From: Wocania ichthyoenteri Th78
Lineage (GTDB): Bacteria > Bacteroidota > Bacteroidia > Flavobacteriales > Flavobacteriaceae
DNA: 64,000 nucleotides
Assembly (NCBI RefSeq): GCF_000789235.1
Contig: NZ_KN525716.1
Location: forward strand, 814,944-878,943
Reading direction: 5' to 3'
Below are positions 17,990-27,369 of this stretch, piece by piece. The notes under the pieces are model-generated. The model saw only the letters and a list, made by a program, of their open reading frames with translations. It was not told the origin of the DNA and searched no databases. The number at the start of each line of letters is the position of its first letter. The first letter of the stretch is position 1. The translations under genes were made by a program, and so were the position numbers.

Positions 17990-20900
17990 CTAGGTATTTA
18001 GTTTTGAATTATTATCTCTATACTGTGAGGGCAATACATTAAATAATTTCTTAAACGATTTTCTAAAATGCTTCAAATCATTAAAACCTAAATCGAAAGC
18101 AATTTCAGAAATATTCATATCCGATTTACTTATCAATTGTGCTGCACGTTTAAGTTTTATGGTTTTAATGAATTCTGAAATAGACTGATCTGTTAATGCT
18201 TTTAATTTTCTATACAATACAGAACGACTTGTTCCCATCTCTTCAATAAACTTTGCTATTGAAAACTCAGAGCTTGATATGTTTTGTTCAACAATTTCTA
18301 TAGCTTTTTTCAAGAACATCTCGTCTGCTGATGTTACTGTAAGTTCTTTAGGTTGGAGGATTATATCTTTTTTAAACTTATTTATTAAGTTTTTTCTAGA
18401 TTTTAATAAATTAATCACTCTAACTTCTAAAATATTAGCGTCAAATGGTTTTGTAATATAAGTATCCGCACCTATTTGATATCCAGATTTTTGATCTTCT
18501 TGAGAGGTTTTTGCAGTAAGTAAAATTACAGGAATATGGCTTGTTTTTATGTTTGTTTTAATTTCGTTACACATTTCCATACCATCCATAATGGGCATCA
18601 TCACATCGCTTATTATCAAATCTATATCATGATTTTTAGCAACCTCAATGGCATTTTTGCCATTTTCAGCATCAAAAACATTGTACTTATTTAAGAAAAT
18701 AGATTTAATAAATGTTCTTACCTCAACATTATCTTCAACAATTAAAATAGTTGATAAAGATTTATCTATCGGTTTATCTTCTATCTGTTGCAACTGTTCT
18801 TTGTGTGCAATAACTGCTTTATCAACATAGGCTGCTTTTTCTAGGTTAAACATGTTATTTTCTTGTACAGTATTTACGCTTTTTACCATTTGCTCGCTAC
18901 TCAAATGCGTATGTCCTAAAGGTAATTTAACAGTAAAAGATGTCCCTTTGTTTTCGTTGCTTTTAACTTTAATAGTGCCTTTATGTAACTCTACAAGGTT
19001 TTTTGTTAACGATAATCCTATTCCTGTTCCCGAGCGTTCTCCTAATTGGTAAAATCTATCGAAAATAAACTTCTTGTTGACTCTAGATATACCTCTACCA
19101 TTATCTGTAACTTTTAGCTTAACATAATTATTAGATTTTTCAGTAATTGATATATCCAATGTTATTTTACCGCCTTCTGGAGTAAACTTAAAAGCGTTGG
19201 ATAGTAAATTGAATATGATTTTTTTGAGTTTGGTTTGATCGAACCAAACTTCGATAGCATCACTTGTTGATATTAATAAAAATTCTATGTTTTTTGCTCT
19301 TGCTAATTCATCAAATGCCAATTTAATATCGTTTACAAACGGTATAATATTACTTTTAGATGCTGCTAAAAGGAGTTTTCCAGATTCGCTTTTTCTAAAA
19401 TCTAAAAGCTGATTTATTAACTCCATTAATGTACTAGCATTTCTGTACATTATTTCATGTTGTTTTTTAACAAAATCGTCTTTATTTTCTGTTTTTAACA
19501 ACCTTTCAAGTGGCCCTAAAATAAGTGTAAGTGGTGTTCTAAAATCATGTGATATGTTGGTAAATAATTCTAGTTTTAATTTGTTTACCTCTTCAATCCT
19601 TTCTTTTTCAAGACGTTCTTGTTTTAACTCATTTCTTTCTTTTATTCTTACTAAACTGTATTTTAGGATAAGTAAACCTAAACCTGTTAACACAATTATA
19701 TATAGTAAATACGCCCACCACGTTAACCAAGGCGCAGGAAGAATAGTAATAGGTATAGTTGCTCCTTTTTCGTTCCATAACCCATCATTGTTAGAGGCTT
19801 TTACTTTAAAAACATAGTCGCCTTCGTCTAAATTAGTATAAGTTGCAGATTTTTTGTTTCCTATATAATTCCAATCAGAATCAAAGCCTTCTAACTTATA
19901 AGCATACTGATTTTTATTTGGTTGAGAATAGCTTAACGCTACAAAATCGAAATTAAAATCATTTTGCTTATGTTTTAGTGTTATGCGATCGGTTGAATCT
20001 GTTATATTTAAATACGGTTTATTATTAACTTTAAAAGATGTAATAGTAACTGGTGGCACAAAAGTATTCTCGACAATATCATTAGGATTAAAAACATTAA
20101 AACCATTAGCTCCACCAAATAGTAACTCCCCTTTTTTATTTTTTAAATAGGCCCCATAGTTAAATTCGTTACTTTGTAACCCATCAGATTCGTTAAAGTT
20201 TTTAATTTGAAAAGATTGTGAATTAATCCTACTTAATCCATAGTTTGTACTTAACCAAATATAGTTATGATTATCTGGAACAATACCATAAATTACGTCA
20301 TTAGGTAAACCTTTAGATGTATCAAATTTAATAGTTTCTTGAGTGGTTGTATTATAATAATACAAACCATCACCTTCAGTTCCTATCCAAAGATTTTTAT
20401 TGTTATCTTCATAAACAGAAAGGACTGCGTCAGAGATTTGTGAACCTTTTTTATCTAAATAATTAATTTTAGATAATTGTTTAGTTTTAATATTAATTTT
20501 TGACAACCCATTGCTACCCCCTATTAAAAGTTCGTTTTTATTAGATGCTTTTGCTATTTTATATATTAATTTCCCTACTAAACTTAAAGTATCTTTTATT
20601 CTAGTAATTGTATTTGTTTTATTGTTTAAAACATTTAATCCACCACCAGAAGTTCCTATCCATATATTATTTTCATAATCTTCAAATAATGAAATAATTC
20701 TATTATTACTTAAGCTATTAGTATTATTAGGATTGTTTTTAAATCTTTTGAATTTGAATGGAATTTTTTTTGGATTTAAAAAATTTAGGCCTTCGTCATG
20801 CGTACCAATCCAGAAATTACCATCATAATCTTGAATCATGGCTTTTACGTTATTAGCACTCAAGCTATTTAAGTTATTAAGATTGTTTGTGTAGTACTCG

Positions 20901-22108
20901 AAAACACCAGTTTTTTTATTATAAACATTAATACCTCCCCCTTCTGTACCTATCCATAAATTATTGTTTTCATCTTCAATAATCGAGCTAACTACTTTGT
21001 AATTAAGCTTTGTATTATTAGTTCCAGATGTAAAATGTTTGAATATATCATAGCTTCTGTCATAATAACTAATCCCCCCAGCATAAGTACCTATCCAAAT
21101 ATCACCTTTAATATCTTGGTAAATTTTATAAATGGAGTTTTGACTTAAACTATTTGGATTGTTTTCGTCATGTATAAAATGTGATATTGAATTTTTGTTT
21201 TGATTTAGAACATAAAGACCATTATATGTTCCAACCCAAAGATTTCCTAAATAATCTTCACATATACTACGAACATGATTATTAATTGCTTTCTTTTTTT
21301 GAGATTTTAAAGTAAAAGGTTCAAACGAATTATTATCCCTATTTAAAAATGCTAATCCGTTTTTAAAGCCCAACCAAATGTTATTATTTTTATCTTGATA
21401 AAGTACTGAAACATTATTTTCATTAAGTTCTGCTACAAAATTTTCTGGGTAAGAATAATGTTTAGCAACCTGTGTGTTTAAATTGTATACTCCAATATGC
21501 TCTGTGGTTTTTATCCACAACTCGTTGTTGCTACTAATTAATAAAGCCCTAGTTGGTGTATTAAATAGTTTTTTGCCAGAGTGTTTATAAGTAACCTCAA
21601 CAAAGGCACCCTTTTTGGTATCAAATTTTTTAATTCCTAAATTAGTCCCTAGCCACAAATACGCATCTTTATCTTCAACAATGGTCCAAACTTCAAAATT
21701 ATCTAAGTCTCTTTCCTTGGTATCGATTACATAGCGTTCAAATGAATTTGTTTCTAAATTAAATTTGTTAAGACCATTAATAGTACCAACCCATAAATTT
21801 CCTTTTGCATCTTCAAACAATGCTTTTATAAAATTGTGGCTTAAAGTTGTGCTGTCTTGAGAATTTTGCCTAAAAACCTTAAACTCATTGCCATCGTATT
21901 TATTTAATCCATCGCGTGTTCCAAACCACAGAAACCCTTTTTTATCTTGTAAAATAGACAACACAGAACTTTGAGACAATCCTTCTTTTAAAGAAAAATT
22001 CTTAAATTTTAAAGCTTTATAATTATTTTCTTGCTCTTGTTCTTGACTAGAAACAAAACCAATAAATAAACAAAAAAGCATCAAAGCTATGTGTCTCTTT
22101 AATGTCAT
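17990..22108 (-). CDS. Hybrid two-component system sensor/regulator (HTCS)
   Basis: A 1372-residue one-protein phosphorelay. It has a signal peptide (about 1-21), then about 14 two-component-propeller repeats (Reg_prop, with recurring DNLWIGT/GNLWVGT-type motifs), forming two periplasmic propellers to about 690. A Y_Y_Y domain (about 700-790) and a membrane helix (about 795-818, WWAYLLYIIVLTGLGLLIL) follow. Next are a HisKA domain with His854 (NISHDFRTPLTL), HATPase (NLLSNAFKFTPEGG...GRGIS), a receiver domain with Asp1168 (LIISDVMMP) and an AraC-type HTH (about 1270-1365). HTCS proteins sense oligosaccharides in the periplasm and activate their PUL. The start overlaps the LacI stop by 4 nt (ATGA on the coding strand). 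It is the last gene of the LacI-controlled operon, directly upstream of susC. Confidence 0.95.
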   Translation of the reverse strand: MTLKRHIALMLFCLFIGFVSSQEQEQENNYKALKFKNFSLKEGLSQSSVLSILQDKKGFLWFGTRDGLNKYDGNEFKVFRQNSQDSTTLSHNFIKALFEDAKGNLWVGTINGLNKFNLETNSFERYVIDTKERDLDNFEVWTIVEDKDAYLWLGTNLGIKKFDTKKGAFVEVTYKHSGKKLFNTPTRALLISSNNELWIKTTEHIGVYNLNTQVAKHYSYPENFVAELNENNVSVLYQDKNNNIWLGFKNGLAFLNRDNNSFEPFTLKSQKKKAINNHVRSICEDYLGNLWVGTYNGLYVLNQNKNSISHFIHDENNPNSLSQNSIYKIYQDIKGDIWIGTYAGGISYYDRSYDIFKHFTSGTNNTKLNYKVVSSIIEDENNNLWIGTEGGGINVYNKKTGVFEYYTNNLNNLNSLSANNVKAMIQDYDGNFWIGTHDEGLNFLNPKKIPFKFKRFKNNPNNTNSLSNNRIISLFEDYENNIWIGTSGGGLNVLNNKTNTITRIKDTLSLVGKLIYKIAKASNKNELLIGGSNGLSKINIKTKQLSKINYLDKKGSQISDAVLSVYEDNNKNLWIGTEGDGLYYYNTTTQETIKFDTSKGLPNDVIYGIVPDNHNYIWLSTNYGLSRINSQSFQIKNFNESDGLQSNEFNYGAYLKNKKGELLFGGANGFNVFNPNDIVENTFVPPVTITSFKVNNKPYLNITDSTDRITLKHKQNDFNFDFVALSYSQPNKNQYAYKLEGFDSDWNYIGNKKSATYTNLDEGDYVFKVKASNNDGLWNEKGATIPITILPAPWLTWWAYLLYIIVLTGLGLLILKYSLVRIKERNELKQERLEKERIEEVNKLKLELFTNISHDFRTPLTLILGPLERLLKTENKDDFVKKQHEIMYRNASTLMELINQLLDFRKSESGKLLLAASKSNIIPFVNDIKLAFDELARAKNIEFLLISTSDAIEVWFDQTKLKKIIFNLLSNAFKFTPEGGKITLDISITEKSNNYVKLKVTDNGRGISRVNKKFIFDRFYQLGERSGTGIGLSLTKNLVELHKGTIKVKSNENKGTSFTVKLPLGHTHLSSEQMVKSVNTVQENNMFNLEKAAYVDKAVIAHKEQLQQIEDKPIDKSLSTILIVEDNVEVRTFIKSIFLNKYNVFDAENGKNAIEVAKNHDIDLIISDVMMPIMDGMEMCNEIKTNIKTSHIPVILLTAKTSQEDQKSGYQIGADTYITKPFDANILEVRVINLLKSRKNLINKFKKDIILQPKELTVTSADEMFLKKAIEIVEQNISSSEFSIAKFIEEMGTSRSVLYRKLKALTDQSISEFIKTIKLKRAAQLISKSDMNISEIAFDLGFNDLKHFRKSFKKLFNVLPSQYRDNNSKLNT

Positions 22109-23124
22109 TTTTTTGATGATTGACGTTCTATTAAATTTGAATCCATTATTATGGTTTGCGAGTTCAGAAGACCGTTTTCATTTTTTATATGTTTTAACAA
22201 TAAGTCTGTTGCTTTTTTACCCATTTCAAACCCTGGTTGATTAATAGTTGTTAAAGCAGGATTAATAACTGTTGAAATAGGCTCGTTACTAAAACCAACA
22301 ATAGCAACATCATCTGGTATTTTTACTCCTTTATCTGTTAAGTACTTTATAGCAGCAATGGCAGCAACATCATTTGCCGAAAAAATACTGTCAAACTCTA
22401 AATTACTATCTAAAAGCTTTTTTGCGTTTTCAAAGCCATCATTTTCCATTAATCTAGAACTTATTACATATTCCTTCCTGTAAGGGATGTTATTTTTATT
22501 TAAGGCTTCCTTATAACCTTTAAATCTATTTTTATATATTTCTAATTCTTGTGGTCCAGAAAAATGAACAATATTTTTACACCCCTTACTAATTAAGTGT
22601 TGGGTAGCATCAAAACCACCTTTAAAATCATCAATTAGTACATTATTAGTTTCTGGAATATTACAATGTCTATCAAAAAAAACCAAAGGGATACCTCCAT
22701 TTTTTAAACCTTGCATATGGTTATAATCCATCGTTTCCATGGATATAGAAATTAGCACACCATCTACTCTATTAGCAACCAAAGTATCAATTATTTTTTT
22801 TTCTCTCTCTAATTGTTCTAATGATTGACATATTAAAACATTATAACCTGCTTGATAAGCAGTTTCTTCAACACCTTGAATTACTGATGAAAAGAAATGA
22901 CGCGATATTCTAGGAACAACAACACCTATAGTATTAGTAACTCTTTTACGCAAGTTTGATGCCAACACATTACGTTGATACCCCATTTCAGACGCTGTAT
23001 TTAAAATGAGTGTCTTTGTTTTTTTAGACACGCGTTCGCTATCATTTAATGCTCTAGATACTGTAGAACTATCAATCCCTAAGTGTTTAGAAATATCGTG
23101 AATTGTTATTTTATTTTTTTTCAT
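22105..23124 (-). CDS. LacI-family transcriptional regulator
   Basis: A 339-residue regulator. Residues 6-25 (ITIHDISKHLGIDSSTVSRALN) are the LacI helix-turn-helix, followed by the hinge (RNVLASNLRK). A periplasmic-binding-protein-like sensor domain follows (about 62-335, NTIGVVVPRISRHFFSSVIQGVE...DVAIVGFSNEP...TTINQPGFEMG). The family usually represses and is released by a sugar or sugar acid. The large palindrome at 25630-25667, at the head of its own operon, is the obvious operator candidate. The ligand is unknown; KDG or the keto-deoxy-uronate from GH88 would fit. It is translationally coupled to the HTCS gene and lies 28 nt after the DUF2264 gene. Confidence 0.93.
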   Translation of the reverse strand: MKKNKITIHDISKHLGIDSSTVSRALNDSERVSKKTKTLILNTASEMGYQRNVLASNLRKRVTNTIGVVVPRISRHFFSSVIQGVEETAYQAGYNVLICQSLEQLEREKKIIDTLVANRVDGVLISISMETMDYNHMQGLKNGGIPLVFFDRHCNIPETNNVLIDDFKGGFDATQHLISKGCKNIVHFSGPQELEIYKNRFKGYKEALNKNNIPYRKEYVISSRLMENDGFENAKKLLDSNLEFDSIFSANDVAAIAAIKYLTDKGVKIPDDVAIVGFSNEPISTVINPALTTINQPGFEMGKKATDLLLKHIKNENGLLNSQTIIMDSNLIERQSSKK

Positions 23125-23152
23125 CTATAATAAAACTAATTAAAAACTTTCA

Positions 23153-24358
23153 CTAGTTTGAATATTTATCTCGTTTAACTAAAGAATCTCCGCTCCATAT
23201 TTTTACACTGGTCCAATCTTCAGCTGAGGATATCCAAAACGAATGATTCTCTGGAAGTCCTAAAGGTAAAAAACCTAGTGAAGTTAAGTATAAACTTCCT
23301 GTAGATATATAAGGTTCTGCCATATCTGGTTGATAGCCATAAACTCCAATTTGTAACCATCCGTTTTCATCATAAAGTCCTTTAGCACTTTGCAGTTTTT
23401 TTAAAACAGCCGTTAAACCAGATCGCACTTGACCCTCTGATAGTTTAGCAGGTAGCTTTTCTAATAAAGCTAATTGAGATAAGGCTTGAAATGCACCAAA
23501 TCTATAGACTGTTGATCTACCAACAATAGGAAATGTGCCTATTGGAGATATTTGTCTTTCTAAAATTTCACCATAACGTTGTGCCCTTTTTAAAACCACT
23601 TCGTATAAGGGTTTAAGTTTATGTGGTGTTCCCTGAAGTTCCCTTAAAACATCTATTAGCATTGGGTGAATAACAAACGAATTGTAGTAATCCCAATGAT
23701 AATATTTACCATCAGCATATAAGCCATCCCCAACATACCACTCCATGTGTTTTTGCAATGCATATTCAATTCTTACATAATCTACATCATCAGTAAACTT
23801 TATCATAAATGCTTCTACAGATGCCGCAAACAATAGCCAATTATTGTAAGGTATGTTCGAAATAGTTCTGGTTTTTTTGAATGCTTCAATTACCATGTTT
23901 TTGGTATCATCATTTAACGGTTTCCACATTTGATTGGGTGCCCTTATAAAGGCTTGTGCTAAAAAAGCAGCATCAACCAAGGGCTGATTTCCATTAGAAA
24001 AATTCATATAATCACTAGAGTTAGGGTCTACAGCATTACGTATTGCTTTATGTGTTAACTTTATATATTTTTTTCTTAATTTGCCTTCATTTGTATCATC
24101 TACTCCTAATTCTAACCACGGTGCCATACCAGCCATTAATCTGCCAAAAGCTTCTAAATGTGCAAAAGAACTTCGATCTCCATATTCAAAACTAGCCTGT
24201 TCTGTAGGCATCTTTTCTTTAAGCTTTCCTTCACTTAATGATACTAACACGGGATCTGCCATTTTTACTAATTCATTAATCCAAATAGCTCTATCATTCT
24301 GAGCAAAATTTAGAAGAGGAGTCATAGACAGTAATACTAAAACAAGTCTCTTTTTCAT
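23153..24358 (-). CDS. Secreted DUF2264-family protein, candidate glycoside hydrolase
   Basis: A 401-residue protein starting at the Met of MKKRLVLVLL, which gives a clean signal peptide ending NFAQ; an upstream Met would add a hydrophilic leader of 11 residues. The body is an alpha/alpha-toroid-like DUF2264 protein (RSSFAHLEAFGRLMAGMAPWLEL near the start, YYHWDYYNSFVIHPMLIDVL, PIGTFPIVGRSTVYRFGAFQALSQLALL). From memory, some DUF2264 proteins have been placed in a glycoside hydrolase family acting on glucuronides, but I cannot verify this. Located between a GH88 and the LacI gene, it probably trims an uncommon side group or saturated uronate from the same glycan. No catalytic residue is assigned. 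Confidence 0.75.
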   Translation of the reverse strand: MKKRLVLVLLSMTPLLNFAQNDRAIWINELVKMADPVLVSLSEGKLKEKMPTEQASFEYGDRSSFAHLEAFGRLMAGMAPWLELGVDDTNEGKLRKKYIKLTHKAIRNAVDPNSSDYMNFSNGNQPLVDAAFLAQAFIRAPNQMWKPLNDDTKNMVIEAFKKTRTISNIPYNNWLLFAASVEAFMIKFTDDVDYVRIEYALQKHMEWYVGDGLYADGKYYHWDYYNSFVIHPMLIDVLRELQGTPHKLKPLYEVVLKRAQRYGEILERQISPIGTFPIVGRSTVYRFGAFQALSQLALLEKLPAKLSEGQVRSGLTAVLKKLQSAKGLYDENGWLQIGVYGYQPDMAEPYISTGSLYLTSLGFLPLGLPENHSFWISSAEDWTSVKIWSGDSLVKRDKYSN

Positions 24359-24409
24359 GTGTTTATATTTATCGCTTTTCAATTGTTGCATTTAACCTAT
24401 TGTGATACC

Positions 24410-25591
24410 CTATTTTAGAGTTTTACTTCTGTATAATGCTTCTAAAAAATAGTAATCAGCATAGTTCAAAGGCACGTCAATTTCTACACCATGCGGTATA
24501 CTCCCAACAGAGTGTTTAAGTAAAAATCCTTTATTTGTTTCTATCTCTGCTAAATAATCTGAAGAACTCAAACTATACATAATTTCATCTGCAAAATCTA
24601 AATAGGCTTCTTTATCATCTTTCACAAAAGTACTTAATTCATATAAGGCCGATGCTGCTATTGATGCAGCCGAAGCATCTCTTGGTGTCTCCTTTTCTTT
24701 TGGCACATCATAATCCCAATAAGGCACCTTATCTTCAGGAAGTTGAGGATGATTTTTTATAAAATCGGCTATTTTAATGGCTTGCTCAAGGTATTTTTCG
24801 TCCTTTGTTTCTCTATAACAAACCGTAAAACCATAAAGTCCCCATGCTTGCCCTCTTGCCCATGCCGATTCATCTGCATAGCCTTGCGCTGTGTTTCGAG
24901 CTACAATATCCCCAGTTTCTTTATTATAATCTAATACATGATATGAACTAAAATCATCTCTATAATGGTTTTTTATTGTATTATCGGCATGTGATGTAGC
25001 AATATCAGAATATTTTGGATCTCCACTAATTTTTGTAGCATGAAAAAGTAATTCTAAATTCATCATGTTATCTATAATTACAGGGCAATCCCATTTTTCA
25101 TTAGAATTCCAAGATTGAATAATTCCTGCCCCTGGACGGAAACGAGAAGATAACGATTTAGCTGTTTGTACTATTATTTTATTAAAATCTTCAGATGGAG
25201 CTACTTTCATAGCATTTCCATAGCTGCATTCTATTATAAATCCCACATCATGATTTCCTTTCCAATATTGAATAGTGTCTAGTTTCTTTGTGTATTGCAT
25301 TGCTCTATTTTTCCATTTAGAATCTCCAGTTAGTGCATGTAAATACCACAAAGACCCTGGATAGAATCCACTAGTCCAATCATAATTATAAACCAATCTA
25401 ATTTTATCGCTCTCAATCGTCCTTGGAAACCTATTTTTATTATCTAATTGTGAACTTGTAGTATCATACAAATAATCATATTGATTAGTTGCTTTTGCAA
25501 TTATTGTTTCTCTAATATCTGAAAAGGAAGTGTTCTTAGCACAACTACCACAAAGTAGTATAAGAAGAAGAATTGAATAAAGGTTTCTCAT
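24410..25591 (-). CDS. GH88 unsaturated glucuronyl hydrolase lipoprotein (LacI-operon copy)
   Basis: A 393-residue protein. The chosen Met (MRNLYSILLL) gives a lipobox LCGSC with Cys17 as acyl site. Catalytic Asp115 (GNHDVGFII) and Asp174 (VIIDNMMNLELL) are both present, as is QGYADESAWARGQAWG. It converts the unsaturated disaccharides made by a polysaccharide lyase into a saturated sugar plus 4-deoxy-5-keto-uronate. It is the first gene of the leftward operon GH88-DUF2264-LacI-HTCS and starts 25 nt from the -7 box of the divergent promoter. Placing a product-releasing enzyme under the same operator as kduID suggests it is the copy that feeds the inducer. Confidence 0.93.
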   Translation of the reverse strand: MRNLYSILLLILLCGSCAKNTSFSDIRETIIAKATNQYDYLYDTTSSQLDNKNRFPRTIESDKIRLVYNYDWTSGFYPGSLWYLHALTGDSKWKNRAMQYTKKLDTIQYWKGNHDVGFIIECSYGNAMKVAPSEDFNKIIVQTAKSLSSRFRPGAGIIQSWNSNEKWDCPVIIDNMMNLELLFHATKISGDPKYSDIATSHADNTIKNHYRDDFSSYHVLDYNKETGDIVARNTAQGYADESAWARGQAWGLYGFTVCYRETKDEKYLEQAIKIADFIKNHPQLPEDKVPYWDYDVPKEKETPRDASAASIAASALYELSTFVKDDKEAYLDFADEIMYSLSSSDYLAEIETNKGFLLKHSVGSIPHGVEIDVPLNYADYYFLEALYRSKTLK

Positions 25592-25615
25592 AATATATAT
25601 TAATTTGATTTCCAA

Positions 25616-25646
25616 CAAAGTTAAGAAATAATATTTTAAAATCCAA
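25616..25646 (-). promoter_or_regulatory. Leftward promoter of the GH88-DUF2264-LacI-HTCS operon
   Basis: On the minus strand the -7 box is TAACTTTG (25616-25623), a perfect TAnnTTTG. A TTG -33 element (25644-25646) lies 20 nt upstream. The -33 box is inside the palindrome core. Confidence 0.75.
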
Positions 25647-25667
25647 TCGATTGTATTTTAAAATATT
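25630..25667. promoter_or_regulatory. 38-bp palindromic operator between divergent operons
   Basis: 19 base pairs on each side of the centre (25648/25649), with 18 of 19 matching; the only mismatch is 25643/25654. The core CAATCGATTG (25644-25653) is flanked by AT-rich arms. LacI-family operators are typically palindromes with a central CG pair, as here, so this is the likely site of the LacI regulator encoded at 22105-23124. It overlaps the -33 elements of both divergent promoters. Confidence 0.8.
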
Positions 25668-25680
25668 TTATTTACTTTTA
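25651..25680 (+). promoter_or_regulatory. Rightward promoter of the kduI-kduD-DUF4861 operon
   Basis: TTG (25651-25653), 19 nt, then TACTTTTA (25673-25680), one base off TAnnTTTG. The -33 element lies inside the palindrome core, back to back with that of the leftward promoter. The kduI ATG follows 26 nt later. Confidence 0.65.
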
Positions 25681-25706
25681 CAAAAAATTTATTTATTCAA
25701 TTAGTT

Positions 25707-26549
25707 ATGAGCACTCAATATCAAGTTAGATACGCAGCTTCACCGCAAGACGTTAAAAGTTATAATACCAATAGATTACGTGATGAATTTTTAATTCAAA
25801 ATTTAATGGAGAATGACCAAATAAATTTGGTGTACTCTCATTACGATAGATATATTACCGGAGGGGTTGTTCCTGTTTCTAAAAAAGTAGCATTGGAAAG
25901 CATAGACCCTCTGAAATCTGAATATTTCTTAGAAAGAAGAGAATTAGGAATTATCAATGTAGGGGGCAAGGGTAGTATCATTGTAAATGATGAAACATTT
26001 GAATTAGAGTATAAGGAAGCCTTATACATAGGTAGAGAAAACGAATCTGTGGTATTTTGTAGCGAGGACGCTTTAAATCCTGCAAAATTCTATATAAACT
26101 CTACTCCTGCTCACAAAACTTTTCCAATTAAAAAAATTAGTCAAAATGATGCTGAAATTGTAGAACTAGGTGTTTTAGAAACTGCTAATGCACGTACCAT
26201 TAGAAAATTAATAGTAAACAGTTTAGTTGAAACTTGTCAATTACAAATGGGAATGACGGAGTTAAAAACAGGGAGTGTTTGGAATACCATGCCAGCACAC
26301 GTTCATGACCGTAGAATGGAAGTCTATTTTTATTTTGAAGTGCCCGAAGACCAAGCGGTATGCCATTTTATGGGCGAACCTACTGAAACTAGACATATTT
26401 GGATGCAAAATAATCAAGCAGTGATTTCACCTCCTTGGTCCATTCATTCTGGTTCTGGAACAAGCAACTACATTTTTATCTGGGGAATGGCAGGTGAAAA
26501 CCTAGACTACGGTGATATGGATCATTGTAAAATAAACGAATTAAAATAA
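25707..26549 (+). CDS. kduI: 5-keto-4-deoxyuronate isomerase (KduI)
   Basis: A 280-residue cytoplasmic enzyme, the usual KduI length. It isomerises 4-deoxy-5-keto-uronate (the spontaneous ring-opened product of GH88 action) to 2,5-diketo-3-deoxygluconate. The zinc ligands are all visible: His198, His200 and Glu205 in PAHVHDRRMEVYFYF, and His247 in PPWSIHSGSG, equivalent to His196, His198, Glu203 and His245 of the E. coli enzyme. It is the first gene of the rightward operon, 18 nt before kduD. Control by the LacI-type operator upstream is very likely. Confidence 0.96.
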   Translation: MSTQYQVRYAASPQDVKSYNTNRLRDEFLIQNLMENDQINLVYSHYDRYITGGVVPVSKKVALESIDPLKSEYFLERRELGIINVGGKGSIIVNDETFELEYKEALYIGRENESVVFCSEDALNPAKFYINSTPAHKTFPIKKISQNDAEIVELGVLETANARTIRKLIVNSLVETCQLQMGMTELKTGSVWNTMPAHVHDRRMEVYFYFEVPEDQAVCHFMGEPTETRHIWMQNNQAVISPPWSIHSGSGTSNYIFIWGMAGENLDYGDMDHCKINELK

Positions 26550-26567
26550 ATTAAAAAATTACATATT

Positions 26568-27356
26568 ATGTCAACTCAATTATTCGATTTAACAGGAAAA
26601 ATAGCATTAGTAACAGGTGCTGTACATGGGCTAGGAATGGCCATGGCAAAAGGTTTAGGAAATGCGGGAGCTATAATTGTAGTAAATAATCATACGAGAG
26701 AAGCTTTAGACGAAGCTGTTGCTGAATATAAATCATGTGGTTTAAATGCTTATGGTTATGTGTTTGATGTAACCGATGATAAAGCCGTAGAAACTACTAT
26801 AGCAAAAATTGAAGCTGAAGTTGGTCCTATTGATATTTTAGTAAACAACGCTGGAATTATTAAAAGAACACCAATTGTTGACATGGAAACAGTAGATTTT
26901 GAGCAAGTTATAAAAGTAGACCTAATTGGCCCTTTTATTGTATCAAAATACGTCGCCAAAGGCATGATTAAAAGAGGTGGTGGAAAAATAATTAATATCT
27001 GTTCTATGATGAGTGAACTAGGTAGAGATACTGTTAGTGCTTATGCCGCCGCAAAAGGCGGGCTTAAAATGTTAACGCGAAGTATGGCTACAGAATGGGC
27101 TAAATTTAATATTCAAACCAATGGTATTGGACCAGGGTATTTTGCTACAAGCCAAACTGCTCCTATTCGAGTTGACGGACACCCGTTTAACGAATTTATT
27201 ATTAAAAGAACGCCTGCCGCTCGTTGGGGTGACCCTGAGGATTTACAAGGTGCAGCTATATTTTTAGCCTCTAAAGCTAGTGATTTTGTTAACGGGCATA
27301 TTGTATATGTTGATGGCGGAATTTTGGCAACCATTGGTAAGCCTGCTAACGAATAA
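26568..27356 (+). CDS. kduD: 2-deoxy-D-gluconate 3-dehydrogenase / diketo-deoxygluconate reductase (KduD)
   Basis: A 262-residue short-chain dehydrogenase. It has the cofactor motif TGAVHGLG (17-24), NNAG (93-96), and the catalytic Ser146, Tyr159 and Lys163 (SAYAAAKGG). KduD reduces 2,5-diketo-3-deoxygluconate to KDG using NADH, directly after KduI, and the gene order kduI-kduD supports that assignment over other SDR functions. KDG would then need KdgK and KdgA, neither of which is in this window. It is separated by 13 nt from the next gene. Confidence 0.93.
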   Translation: MSTQLFDLTGKIALVTGAVHGLGMAMAKGLGNAGAIIVVNNHTREALDEAVAEYKSCGLNAYGYVFDVTDDKAVETTIAKIEAEVGPIDILVNNAGIIKRTPIVDMETVDFEQVIKVDLIGPFIVSKYVAKGMIKRGGGKIINICSMMSELGRDTVSAYAAAKGGLKMLTRSMATEWAKFNIQTNGIGPGYFATSQTAPIRVDGHPFNEFIIKRTPAARWGDPEDLQGAAIFLASKASDFVNGHIVYVDGGILATIGKPANE

Positions 27357-27369
27357 TAAAAATAAACTC

